Below are positions 1 through 14,183 of a stretch of DNA of 23,576 bases, piece by piece. The notes beneath the pieces were generated by a model, which saw only the letters and a list, made by a program, of their open reading frames with translations, did not search any database and had not been told where the DNA came from. The stretch is from the NCBI GenBank assembly GCA_050010255.1, contig JBEKLJ010000071.1, positions 1-23,576 on the forward strand. Reading direction: 5' to 3'. The DNA is from JBEKLJ01 sp050010255 (GTDB lineage: Bacteria > Acidobacteriota > Terriglobia > Bryobacterales > Bryobacteraceae). The position numbers were made by a program, and so were the translations under genes. Every line of letters starts with the position of its first letter. Positions within the stretch are counted from its first letter, which is position 1.

Positions 1-1236
1 GCGTTCGACAGCCAGCACGCGCGTCTTCGACACCTTCGCCTCGGCGCTTTCGATCGCCCAGGCATAGAGAAGGCTCAGAGCCTTGTTCTGATCCTTGGTG
101 ACGCGCGCGAGCGCGGTCACCTGAGCATCGGTCAGGCGTAGCGAGCCGACGAGGCAGCGGGTCCCCCGCGGGAGGATCAACTGCGCCTCGGCGAGCGACG
201 AGTTGAAATCCGGGCCCGCGAGCGGAAGCGCGTCGCAAAGCGAGCTCGAGCGCGTCCACAGGTAGACGCAGGCGGCCGTCTCCTTGTCGGGATCGTAGGC
301 AGCAGCACCTCCACCCCAGCCCCACGACCAGATCGAATCGATCGAGGTTTCCCGCGCGACCTGCCTGGCAGTCAGCGCTTGCCACTTCACCACCCTCCAC
401 CAGGCGCTCACCGGCTCGAGGCCGTTACGCCCTCCCGATCCCACAACCTGGAAGCCGAGCATGACGCTGATCTGCGCGGGCTGGACGCCGATCGAGGTGA
501 GACTCTCTATCGCCCGCCGCAGCGCTTGGCGCAGCTGCCTGCTGCCCGCGATCGCCCCCTGTGCGTAGACCTTGCGCGCGGACGGGTAGACCTCGAGAAC
601 GATGGTGCCGTAGTCGGCCAGGCTCCGCCACCACGAGGGAGCGATGCTGCCAACGGCGGTGCGCGGGACTAGCAGGTAGGGGTGGGCACCGCGGCTCGCC
701 AGCGTCTGCATCATTGTCAGAACGTTCGTCTCGTATTGAGTGGCCTGCTCGGTCGTCCAGGACGCAGGCGAATCGCCGGCAGAGAACTCGTTCTCGGCGA
801 TGATCGGCGCCGGGCAGCCCGTTCTGGCGACGGCGCGATCGAAACGATCGTTGCTCTCGGCGACTACCGTCTCGAGGTCGAACGGATCGGTCGGGGTGCC
901 GACCCGGTCCTTCATGTTGAGGTCGAGGTAGACGGTCGCGGCTCCGGCGGCACGAAGCTGAGGCAAGACCGTCGGACTCGACCCCGCGGCGATCACACCA
1001 GGACGGGCGAAGAGCTGCCAGAACGGGACCAATCCGTCGGCGTAGTCGATCCACAGAGGGCGATTGCCGGGTATGCCGCAGAGAGACTGGGCTGCCTCCC
1101 GGTTCCCCTGTGCCAGGCCGAGCGTTTCCTTCCTATTAGAGCTCGCCGAGGAGCCCGCTTGCGAACACGCTGCTGTGGCCGTCAGACAGAGCAAGGCGGC
1201 GAACACGACAAGCGATCTGGCTCGCTCGAGCGCCAA
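1..1236 (-). CDS. Putative lipoprotein of unknown function, 3' end outside window
   Basis: An open frame of 412 codons runs off the left edge, so the C-terminus is missing. If translation starts at TTG 1236, the N-terminus has arginines, a hydrophobic run (LVVFAALLCLTATAAC) and a cysteine followed by a Ser/Ala-rich linker, which looks like a lipoprotein signal peptide. GTG at 1206 is an alternative start; neither has a clear ribosome binding site. The mature part includes WIDYADGLVPFW, YLDLNMKD, IIAENEF and a tryptophan-rich stretch (SIWSWGWGGG). This spacing of acidic residues after beta strands is reminiscent of a TIM-barrel hydrolase, but I do not recognise a family. The codon choice (many CTC, TCG and GAG codons, good agreement with the rpoC 3' part) supports a real gene. 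It follows the rpoC terminator and is probably a separate transcription unit. If the rpoC junction is an assembly chimera, this gene belongs to the actinobacterium-like partner. Confidence 0.6.
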   Translation of the reverse strand, partial: MALERARSLVVFAALLCLTATAACSQAGSSASSNRKETLGLAQGNREAAQSLCGIPGNRPLWIDYADGLVPFWQLFARPGVIAAGSSPTVLPQLRAAGAATVYLDLNMKDRVGTPTDPFDLETVVAESNDRFDRAVARTGCPAPIIAENEFSAGDSPASWTTEQATQYETNVLTMMQTLASRGAHPYLLVPRTAVGSIAPSWWRSLADYGTIVLEVYPSARKVYAQGAIAGSRQLRQALRRAIESLTSIGVQPAQISVMLGFQVVGSGGRNGLEPVSAWWRVVKWQALTARQVARETSIDSIWSWGWGGGAAAYDPDKETAACVYLWTRSSSLCDALPLAGPDFNSSLAEAQLILPRGTRCLVGSLRLTDAQVTALARVTKDQNKALSLLYAWAIESAEAKVSKTRVLAVER

Positions 1237-1257
1237 AACGAGAGTCTGGCACAGAAA

Positions 1258-1293
1258 CGAGAAGGCCGCGGAGCTCTGTCCGTGGCCTTCTCG
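1258..1293 (-). terminator. Rho-independent terminator after rpoC
   Basis: A 10-bp perfect inverted repeat (CGAGAAGGCC / GGCCTTCTCG at 1258–1267 and 1284–1293) encloses a 16-nt loop. On the minus strand it is followed by TTTCTG. It lies about 20 bp beyond the rpoC stop codon, where the end of the rpoBC transcript is expected. The T-run is short, so efficiency is uncertain. Confidence 0.7.
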
Positions 1294-1314
1294 GGAACTG
1301 CGCTATCGCAACGG

Positions 1315-5085
<3,771 letters not shown>

Positions 5086-5176
5086 TCAAATCTTCATGAC
5101 GGCCGCAAAGGAACGCGCATCCGCGCGAATGATGAAATAAACCTGCGCTCATTCGCGCTCCTTGGCGGCTGAATCC

Positions 5177-8592
<3,416 letters not shown>

Positions 8593-8596
<4 letters not shown>

Positions 8597-9396
8597 GCCC
8601 TGCAAGCCCGGTCGATGCGGACGTAGAGCAGGTTCTTGTTGTCGTACTCGAACTCCACCCAGCTCCCCCGGTAGGGGATGATCTTGCCCAGGTAGTAGCC
8701 CTGCGCCGCGACCTTCTCGAAGAACACCCCGGGCGAGCGGTGGAGCTGGCTGACGATCACGCGCTCCGTGCCGTTGATGATGAACGTTCCGTTCTCGGTC
8801 ATCAGCGGCACCTCGCCGAAGAAGACCTCCTGCTCCTTGATGTCGCGGACCGTGCGCTGGCCGCTCTCGGGGTCCTTGTCGAACACGGTGAGCCGGATGG
8901 TGACCTTCAGCGGAGCCGCGTAGGTCATGCCGCGCTCCTCGCACTCGGGCACGTCGTACTTAAGCTGCAGCCCCACCGGGTCGCCGCAGCGGTTGCAGAA
9001 GGTGACGATGTTCCTGTTGAAGGTGCCGCAGCGGGGGCAGAGAACGTCTCCGGCGTGGTAGGGATCGGTGCGAATGGTGGCGCCGCAGCTCGGGTTGCGG
9101 CAGGTGGACCGCAGGTGGTGCAGGCCCTTCAGGTTGCCGCACTTGCACTCCCAGTTGCCAATGGCGTAATCGACGAATTCCAGTTGGCTCAGCCCGCGGA
9201 AATCCGAGATGGGGAAGACGCTGCTGAAAACGCTCTCCAGCCCGATGTCCTCGCGCTCGCGAGGCAGCAGGTCCATTTGCAGAAACCGCTCGTAGGAATT
9301 CTTCTGGACTTCAATCAGGTTGGGAATCGGGATTGAGGTCCTGATCCGCGAAAAGTCAACCCGCTCCCGAGAGGCGCCGTTTGCCGCAGTCTGCAT
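8593..9396 (-). CDS. rpoB: RNA polymerase subunit beta, N-terminal part, with Cys-rich insertion
   Basis: A 267-aa N-terminal piece of beta. It starts at ATG 9396 behind a good AGGAG site (TTTCAGGAGTGAAGA). It contains NLIEVQKNSYERFLQ, GLESVFSSVFPISDF, GMTYAAPLKV, DIKEQEVFFGEVPLM and GTERVIVSQLHRSPGVFF. It ends with LYVRIDR followed by four unrelated residues (ACRA) and a TGA. Residues 82–145 form an insertion not present in E. coli beta. It has eight cysteines in four pairs (C84/C86, C99/C104, CPRC at 120–123, CNRC at 134–137), which looks like two zinc-ribbon sites. I recall similar segments in acidobacterial beta subunits but cannot verify this. The TGA overlaps the ATG of the downstream rpoB piece. 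A long GC-rich spacer separates this gene from rplL. Confidence 0.92.
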
Positions 9397-9877
9397 TCTT
9401 CACTCCTGAAAGCCGAAAGGCCACAGAACAAGACCAATGAAACCGTCAAGCACGGGCCAGGAACTTCCCTGGCGGATGGGTGGTAGCCTGCCCGTGCCGG
9501 GACTTGACGCCTGGAGCAGCGCCCAGGGATGGGTCCACGAGGTGACACGCAGAGTAAAGCGGGAACCCGCTCAGGGCGGGGCAATCCCGCAATCGATGGA
9601 GAGTTGGAGCTTCCGCATACACCCTCTGTGTTCCTGCACACGGACTGAAGGCACAAAAACAGAATGCGAGGTTCACGCACACCTGTTGTGGAATAGGCCC
9701 AGCCAACAGTTTAGCAAACTCGCCCCTGGGCGTCAAATGCCCCACTCGGCCGGCTGGCCGGCTCGGAGGGCGCGTCTGATCGGGCGGGGCAATCCCCGTC
9801 CTTCCAATAACTTGCGGCCGACCGCCGGCCCCGGCGCGAGGCTGCCGGCCCCGCTCGGCCGCGGCCGCCCGCGGAGG
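9397..9877 (-). other. rplL–rpoB spacer with hairpins and a weak promoter candidate
   Basis: These 481 bases hold no convincing gene. On the minus strand, just after rplL, lie about 60 bases of very GC-rich inverted repeats (9815–9875) and then a small hairpin (CGGGGATTGCCCCG near 9785). They could attenuate transcription between the ribosomal genes and rpoBC, as the rplL–rpoB attenuator does in E. coli. No T-run follows, so a standard terminator is not supported. The phrase GGGCGGGGCAATCCC occurs twice (near 9575 and 9780). A weak promoter candidate (TTGCTA 9712–9717, 16-bp spacer, TATTCC 9690–9695) would start an rpoB transcript with a leader of about 290 nt. The rpoB ribosome binding site is at the left end. 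Confidence 0.4.
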
Positions 9878-10258
9878 CTACTTGACCTCGACGGCCGCCC
9901 CCACGTCCGTGAACTTCTTCCGAATCGCCTCGGCCTCTTCCTTGGAGACGCCTTCCTTGATCGGCCTTGGGGCGCCGTCCACCAAATCCTTGGCTTCCTT
10001 CAGGCCCAGGCTGGTGACCTCGCGGACAGCCTTGATCACATTGATCTTGTTGGCGCCCACCGTTGCCAGGACCACCGTGAACTCGGTCTTCTCCTCCGCC
10101 GCCGGGGCTGCCGCCGCCGCGCCCGCCGCCGGAGCCGCGGCCACCATCGCCGCCGCCGCCGAGACGCCGAGCTTCTCCTCGAGCAACTTGACGAGCTGCG
10201 ATGCCTCCAGCAGCGTCAGGCCCTGAATCTGATCCGCAATTGCGTTGATATCCGCCAT
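9878..10258 (-). CDS. rplL: 50S ribosomal protein L7/L12
   Basis: A 126-aa stalk protein that recruits translation factor GTPases to the ribosome. The N-terminal dimerisation domain (MADINAIADQIQGLTLLEAS) is followed by an alanine-rich hinge (about residues 45–65) and the conserved C-terminal domain (EFTVVLATVGANKINVIKAVRE, GLKEAKDLVDGAP, ending VEVK). The frame is open further upstream to 10351. I chose ATG 10258 because homology begins there, AAGGAG lies just upstream, and the extra residues come from a palindromic spacer repeat. It is preceded by rplJ and followed by the long rpoB spacer. Confidence 0.97.
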   Translation of the reverse strand: MADINAIADQIQGLTLLEASQLVKLLEEKLGVSAAAAMVAAAPAAGAAAAAPAAEEKTEFTVVLATVGANKINVIKAVREVTSLGLKEAKDLVDGAPRPIKEGVSKEEAEAIRKKFTDVGAAVEVK

Positions 10259-10278
10259 CTCTGTCGAACTCCTTGCTA

Positions 10279-10370
10279 GTAGCTTGTGGCTTGTCGCCTG
10301 TGCTTCCCCGCCTCGTAGCTCGCGGCCGGCCCCGTGGGATCCACGGGCCACGGGCCACCAGCCACAGGCT
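10279..10370. repeat. GC-rich inverted-repeat element in the rplJ–rplL spacer
   Basis: An imperfect palindrome built from GTGGC/GCCAC words. One arm is AGCTTGTGGCTTGTCGCCTG (from 10281) and the other is CCACGGGCCACCAGCCACAG (near 10350–10368). The centre is CCGTGGGATCCACGG. It fills nearly the whole gap between the rplJ stop and the rplL ribosome binding site. A sequence of the same style fills the nusG–rplK gap at 12851–12926, so this looks like a dispersed intergenic element. In RNA it would form a long hairpin between rplJ and rplL. Confidence 0.6.
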
Positions 10371-10898
10371 TCATGCTGTGAACTTGTTCTCCTTCACGCC
10401 CTGGTCCACCGCCAGAGCCAGGTTGCGCGCCACCGCGCCCAGGGTCGCCGCCAGCCGCTGGGCCGGCGCCTGGATAAGGAACAGCAGCTTGGCCATCATC
10501 TCGTCGCGCGAGGGCAAGCTGGCCAGCTCCCGGATCGAGGCCACGTCAATCGCCCGGCCCTCGACCAGCCCGGCCTTGAAGGTGAACGTCGAATTGTTCT
10601 TGGCGTAGTTGGTGAGCGCCTTGGCCAGCGCCACCGGGTCGGAGCTGGTGTAAGCCAGCGAGTTCATCCCCCGGAGGCCCTTGAGCAGGCCCTCGACACG
10701 GGTTCCCTCGGCCGCCTTTTCGGCCAGGTTGTTCTTGATCACGCGGTACTTGCCGCCGGCGCCCCGAATGGTCTTGCGCAGCTCGAAATCCTGCGCCACG
10801 GTGAGCTTCTCGAAGCCGGCCACGAACAGGTGGCTGGTCTTCTCCAGCTCCTGGCGTAACGCCTGCACTTCCTCGTGCTTGTCAGATCTCTTCTTCAC
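10371..10898 (-). CDS. rplJ: 50S ribosomal protein L10
   Basis: A 175-aa protein forming the base of the L7/L12 stalk. It contains SHLFVAGFEKLTVAQ, ELRKTIRGAGGKYRVIKNNLA and a C-terminal helix for L12 dimers. It starts with GTG at 10898, preceded by GGGAG. The gap to rplA is only 21 bp. That leaves no room for the structured L10 leader which usually precedes rplJ and mediates autoregulation by L10–L12. Any such control must act elsewhere, for instance through the palindrome ahead of rplL or upstream of rplA. Length and content are otherwise normal. Confidence 0.97.
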   Translation of the reverse strand: MKKRSDKHEEVQALRQELEKTSHLFVAGFEKLTVAQDFELRKTIRGAGGKYRVIKNNLAEKAAEGTRVEGLLKGLRGMNSLAYTSSDPVALAKALTNYAKNNSTFTFKAGLVEGRAIDVASIRELASLPSRDEMMAKLLFLIQAPAQRLAATLGAVARNLALAVDQGVKENKFTA

Positions 10899-10919
10899 GA
10901 CTGTGCTCCCTGCCGGAGA

Positions 10920-11624
10920 CTAGGTAACCTTGCTGTTGTAGGGCGTGACGTCGAGAGCCAGGCCCGGCCCCATGGTCGAGCAGATGGTCACGCTCTTCAC
11001 GTACTTGCCCTTGGCGGCCGCCGGCTTGGCCTTCACCACCGCCTGGATCAGCGTCAGCGCGTTCTCGGCCAGCTTGTCGGTGGCGAAGCTGGTCTTACCG
11101 ACCGGCGCGTGAATGATGCCGGTCTTGTCCACGCGGAACTCGATTTTGCCCGCCTTGGTCTCGCGCACCGTCCGGCCCACATCCATGGTCACCGTGCCGG
11201 TCTTCGGGTTCGGCATCAGCCCGCGCGGGCCCAGAACCTTGCCCAGCCGGCCGACCGACCGCATCATGTCCGGCGTCGCGATGACGGCCTCGAAGTCGAT
11301 CCAGCCGCCCTGGATCTTCTGGACCATGTCGTCGCCGCCGACGAAATCCGCGCCGGCCTCCTGGGCCTCGCGCTGCTTCTCGCCGGAGGCGATCACCAGG
11401 ACGCGCTTGGACTTGCCCAAACCGTTGGGCAGCACCACCGTGCCGCGCACCATCTGGTCGGCGTGCTTGGGGTCGACGCCCAGCCGCATGTGCACCTCGA
11501 CCGTCTCGTCGAACTTGGCGAACTTGAGCTTCTGCACCAGCGGCACGGCCTCTTCGAGCGGGTAAGGCTGCGGTTTCACCTGCTGGGCGGCGGATAGATA
11601 CTGTTTACCGTGTTGGCGGGCCAT
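10920..11624 (-). CDS. rplA: 50S ribosomal protein L1
   Basis: A 234-aa large-subunit protein that forms the L1 stalk at the E site. Recognisable motifs are KFDETVEVHMRLGVDPKHAD, VRGTVVLPNGLGK, GPRGLMPNPKTGTVT and a C-terminal SVTICSTMGPGLALD. Start ATG 11624 has GAGGAG six bases upstream. In most bacteria rplA follows rplK within a few bases. Here a cysteine peptidase gene and a 186-bp spacer with a possible promoter lie between them. The rplAJL-rpoBC genes may therefore have partly independent transcription. Confidence 0.97.
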   Translation of the reverse strand: MARQHGKQYLSAAQQVKPQPYPLEEAVPLVQKLKFAKFDETVEVHMRLGVDPKHADQMVRGTVVLPNGLGKSKRVLVIASGEKQREAQEAGADFVGGDDMVQKIQGGWIDFEAVIATPDMMRSVGRLGKVLGPRGLMPNPKTGTVTMDVGRTVRETKAGKIEFRVDKTGIIHAPVGKTSFATDKLAENALTLIQAVVKAKPAAAKGKYVKSVTICSTMGPGLALDVTPYNSKVT

Positions 11625-11810
11625 ATCTCCTCATTGGTGCCAGCGGCAGGAACGCAGTCCCTGCCTCCCACTGAGTTGGGTTTGTTGAAACCTCTACTAT
11701 ACCACGCCGCTGGCGGCTCGCGACCAGTGGAGACGCTGCCTCCACGGGCTGCCCGCCATTGGCCGCCCAAGGCAGGCCGACAGCGGGGAGCCTGCCCCGA
11801 CCACCGCGCC
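11625..11810 (-). promoter_or_regulatory. Spacer before rplA: possible terminator, -10 box and 5' hairpin
   Basis: Read on the minus strand from the peptidase stop: first an inverted repeat (GGCAGG/CCTGCC at 11771–11776 and 11791–11796) that could end the peptidase transcript. Then a good -10 hexamer TATAGT (11696–11701) without a convincing -35. Then an 8-bp hairpin with one G·U pair (11645–11652/11658–11665) just ahead of the rplA ribosome binding site. This arrangement suggests separate transcription of rplA and leader-based control. The elements are visible; their function is inferred. Confidence 0.35.
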
Positions 11811-12323
11811 TCAATGGTGCGTCACCACCACCCAGCCCGAGAACAATCCGGCCACCCCCAACCTCGGCGTGTAGTACGGGAACTGCGCTCCAGGCATCTC
11901 GACCAGGCCGTAACTCGGATCGTAGAAGATGACCGTGTTGTCCGGGTAGACCTTGCTGGCGACTATGAAATGCCCAATGTCGCCCCCCCACCGCACGTGA
12001 ACGATCATGGGCGTCGACGGACTCGCGAAATTCTGCACATAGGTCCGAACCCCACCCGGCACATAGACAGCCGGATCCGCCTTCACGCCCTCTGAGTTGA
12101 GCACGAAGGAGAAATTGGTGACATACGACCCTCCCTCCATCGTCCAGTTCCCCGGATAGAGCTGGGAAAGAAACCGGGCGCGGCTTTCGGCGTCCTCCAT
12201 GCAGTGCTGATGGTACGATGCTTCTGCCATGGCCACGCAGGCGGGACCACAGGACATGGCGTATTCCTGGACCAAGATGTAGTGGTAAGAACCCTTGCTG
12301 TCCTTAGCGACATATGCGCTCAT
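11811..12323 (-). CDS. Papain-like cysteine peptidase (C39/AvrRpt2-like fold)
   Basis: A 170-aa protein with the layout of a small papain-like/C39-like peptidase. The probable nucleophile is C25 in SCGPACVAM, the histidine is H118 in GGDIGHFIVAS, and the acidic partner is D135 in IFYDPSYG. Start ATG 12323 is chosen for its GAGG site at proper spacing; the frame could extend to 12356. There is no signal peptide or membrane segment, so it is cytoplasmic or exported by another route. Its position between rplK and rplA breaks an otherwise near-universal gene pair. It looks less GC-biased than its neighbours, which suggests a later insertion. Relatives include bacteriocin-leader peptidases, effector proteases and orphan stand-alone proteins. 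No transporter, immunity gene or peptide substrate is visible beside it, so its role is unknown. Confidence 0.8.
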   Translation of the reverse strand: MSAYVAKDSKGSYHYILVQEYAMSCGPACVAMAEASYHQHCMEDAESRARFLSQLYPGNWTMEGGSYVTNFSFVLNSEGVKADPAVYVPGGVRTYVQNFASPSTPMIVHVRWGGDIGHFIVASKVYPDNTVIFYDPSYGLVEMPGAQFPYYTPRLGVAGLFSGWVVVTHH

Positions 12324-12411
12324 CTCATTACCTCGTGTTGAAGCCCGCACAAACAAAGGCGCCGGAAGGGTTCACGAGGCCCTGAGTGACCGTTCAGGAC
12401 GGAGACCCGGG

Positions 12412-12840
12412 CTAGCCGACCTCCACGCCCATGCTGCGGGCGGTGCCCTTGACGCAGTTGACCGCCGCTTCCAGGGTGAAGCAGTTCAAGTCGGGCATCT
12501 TCAGCTTGGCGATCTCCTCGACCTGCCGCAGGGTGATCTTGCCGACTTTGTTCTTGTTGGGCTCGCTGGAGCCCTTGGCCAGGCTCACAGCGCGCTTGAT
12601 GAGCACCGGCACCGGCGGCGTCTTGGTGATGAAGGTGAAGGACCGGTCGTTGAAAATGGTAATGACGACCGGGATGATGAGCCCTTCCTGGTCCTTGGCG
12701 GAGGTCTTGGCGTTGAACGCCTTGCAGAACTCCATGATGTTGACGCCCTGCGGGCCCAGCGCCGTGCCCACCGGCGGGGCCGGCGTGGCCTTGCCGGCCG
12801 GAATCTGCAGTTTCACCTGTCCCGTGACTTTCTTTGCCAT
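12412..12840 (-). CDS. rplK: 50S ribosomal protein L11
   Basis: A 142-aa protein of the GTPase-associated centre. It is identified by VKLQIPAGKATPAPPVGTAL, GPQGVNIMEFCKAFNAKT, the proline-rich interdomain segment and the C-terminal RNA-binding domain with GTARSMGVEV. Start ATG 12840 is preceded by GAGGGT. It follows nusG after a 86-bp palindromic spacer. Downstream, 88 bp separate it from the cysteine peptidase gene rather than from rplA. Length and sequence are normal. Confidence 0.97.
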   Translation of the reverse strand: MAKKVTGQVKLQIPAGKATPAPPVGTALGPQGVNIMEFCKAFNAKTSAKDQEGLIIPVVITIFNDRSFTFITKTPPVPVLIKRAVSLAKGSSEPNKNKVGKITLRQVEEIAKLKMPDLNCFTLEAAVNCVKGTARSMGVEVG

Positions 12841-12850
12841 GTCTAACCCT

Positions 12851-12926
12851 CAGTGGCTCGTGGCTCGTGGCTTGGGGCCGGAGGGACCTGCCGTCCCACG
12901 GGCCGCCTGCCACGGGCCACGCGCCA
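12851..12926. repeat. GC-rich inverted-repeat element in the nusG–rplK spacer
   Basis: On the plus strand CAGTGGCTCGTGGCTCGTGG (12851–12870) is matched by CTGCCACGGGCCACGCGCCA (12907–12926). The centre is CCGTCCCACGGG. It fills the spacer between the nusG stop and the rplK ribosome binding site. The same GTGGCNCGTGGC vocabulary makes up the rplJ–rplL element at 10279–10370, so the two are probably members of one repeat family. Confidence 0.6.
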
Positions 12927-13625
12927 TCAGATCTTTTCCACCTGCCCGAACTCTAGCTCCACTGGCGTAGCGCGGCCGAAAATGGTCACCAGCACGCGCA
13001 CCGTGTTCCGCTCGGGGTTGACCTCGTCCACCTTGCCGGAGAAGTTGGTGAACGGCCCGTCGTTGATGCGCACCGTTTCGCCCTTCTCGAAGGTCTGCTT
13101 GGGGCGCGGCCGGTCGGCGGAGGTCGCCTGCCGGTACAGGATGTCGTTCACTTCGGTGGCGCTCAGCGGCACCGGCGTGTTCCCGCCGCCCACGAATCCG
13201 GTCACCCGCGGCGTATTCTTGACCGCGTGCCAGAGGTCGTCGTTCATTTCCATCTCGACCAGCACGTAGCCGGGATACATCAGCCGCTTGCTGGTGACCT
13301 TCCTGCCGCCGCGCACCTCGACCACCTCTTCGGTGGGGATGAGCACTTGGCCGATCTTGTCGGCAAAGCCGAAGGCCTGGGAGCGGCCCTTGAGCGATTC
13401 CGCCACCTTGTGCTCGAAGCCCGAGTAGGTGTGGATGATGTACCAATGCTTGGGAGAGCTTTCGTCCACCGGCGCGAAAGCGGGCCGCTCCGGCTCGGCT
13501 GCGCCGGTGCCCCCGGTTTCGGGCGCGCCCGGCTCCGGTTCGGAAGCCGGCTCCGGTTCGGAAGCCTGCTCCGCTTCGGACGCCTGCTCCGGGTTGGGAA
13601 CCTCGGTCTTCTGCTCGTCTGTCAT
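12927..13625 (-). CDS. nusG: Transcription termination/antitermination protein NusG
   Basis: NusG binds the beta' clamp helices and couples RNA polymerase to Rho and the ribosome. The NGN domain begins at KHWYIIHTYSGFEHKVAESL and contains YPGYVLVEMEMND and VTGFVGGG. The C-terminal KOW domain carries FEKGETVRINDGPFTNFSGK. Start ATG 13625 lies 10 bp after secE; the open frame extends further but inside secE. Oddity: a roughly 58-residue Glu/Pro/Ala-rich N-terminal extension, part of it encoded by 18-bp tandem repeats, makes the protein 232 aa rather than about 180. The two folded domains look complete. Confidence 0.96.
   Translation of the reverse strand: MTDEQKTEVPNPEQASEAEQASEPEPASEPEPGAPETGGTGAAEPERPAFAPVDESSPKHWYIIHTYSGFEHKVAESLKGRSQAFGFADKIGQVLIPTEEVVEVRGGRKVTSKRLMYPGYVLVEMEMNDDLWHAVKNTPRVTGFVGGGNTPVPLSATEVNDILYRQATSADRPRPKQTFEKGETVRINDGPFTNFSGKVDEVNPERNTVRVLVTIFGRATPVELEFGQVEKI
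13531..13602. repeat. 18-bp tandem repeat inside nusG
   Basis: Four successive 18-bp units start at 13531, 13549, 13567 and 13585. The first two are identical (GGCTCCGGTTCGGAAGCC) and the others diverge. They encode hexapeptides of the form SEPEPA/SEAEQA in the acidic N-terminal extension of NusG. Being in frame, copy-number change would alter tail length without breaking the gene. Confidence 0.85.
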
Positions 13626-13635
13626 GCGCCACCGC

Positions 13636-13881
13636 CTAGGACTGCTGCCTGAACGCCTGGAGAAGCTTGGTGATGAGCCGGCTGAAAACCGCGTCAACCA
13701 CGAAGAAATACGCCGCGAAGGCGAACACGGTCGCGATGACGACCACGGTGGTCCCCTGGACCTGCTTCCGGCTTGGCCAGGTCACGCGCCGCATTTCCAT
13801 TTGCAGTTCCTGGAAATAGTTCTTGACGCCTGCCGGCCATTGCCAGAGCTTCTCGCCGAAAGACTTCGTCTCGTCTGCCAT
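13636..13881 (-). CDS. secE: Preprotein translocase subunit SecE
   Basis: An 81-aa single-spanning subunit of the SecYEG channel. The amphipathic region NYFQELQMEMRRVTWPSRKQ carries the conserved RRVTWPS motif, followed by one transmembrane helix (about residues 44–63). Length fits the short SecE found outside Enterobacteria. It is followed 10 bp later by nusG, the usual pairing, and preceded by tRNA-Trp, also common. Start ATG 13881. Confidence 0.96.
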   Translation of the reverse strand: MADETKSFGEKLWQWPAGVKNYFQELQMEMRRVTWPSRKQVQGTTVVVIATVFAFAAYFFVVDAVFSRLITKLLQAFRQQS

Positions 13882-14002
13882 GGATACCCTACCGTCCGCG
13901 GCCGCTGGCCGCCCGCTCCACTCCCGCGCCCTGCACCGCCATTCCCCAAGCCGTCATAACCCGCTGGTTTTCAGGGGGATCGGAGAGCGCTCCGGAAGCG
14001 TC

Positions 14003-14077
14003 TGGCAGGGGCGGAGGGATTCGAACCCCCACTCGCGGTTTTGGAGACCGCTGGTCTACCGTTAAACCTACGCCCCT
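14003..14077 (-). tRNA. tRNA-Trp (CCA anticodon)
   Basis: A 75-nt cloverleaf including an encoded CCA end (TGG at 14003–14005 on the plus strand). The acceptor stem is AGGGGCG/CGCCCCT with discriminator G. The anticodon arm GCGGT-CTCCAAA-ACCGC shows anticodon CCA. The T loop is TTCGAAT. Its place between rpmG and secE is a frequent bacterial arrangement. A possible -10 box (TAGAAT, 14149–14154) lies upstream without a clear -35. Confidence 0.96.
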
Positions 14078-14183
14078 GCGCGTTCAGCCGGCAGCCGTAA
14101 GCCCACTGCCTTCAGCGCCGAGCGTTTCCGCCACCGAAGGCTCCCTCCATTCTACAGCACCCGGCCGCGCCGGGGCGTCCCGC

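Noticed and set aside
425..1054. A 209-codon minus-strand frame in the left-end region
   Set aside because: Arg/Ser/Pro-rich composition; a different minus-strand frame over the same bases encodes a coherent lipoprotein with a signal peptide.
9437..9745. Short minus-strand frames in the rplL–rpoB spacer
   Set aside because: No ribosome binding site, odd composition and no resemblance to known proteins; treated as non-coding leader sequence.
9437..10279. Plus-strand frame across the rplL–rpoB spacer and rplL
   Set aside because: It overlaps rplL antisense and has low-complexity Arg/Gly content; no domain or ribosome binding site.
10259..10351. N-terminally extended L7/L12 starting at 10351
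   Set aside because: The extra 31 codons come from the palindromic spacer; homology and the ribosome binding site point to ATG 10258.
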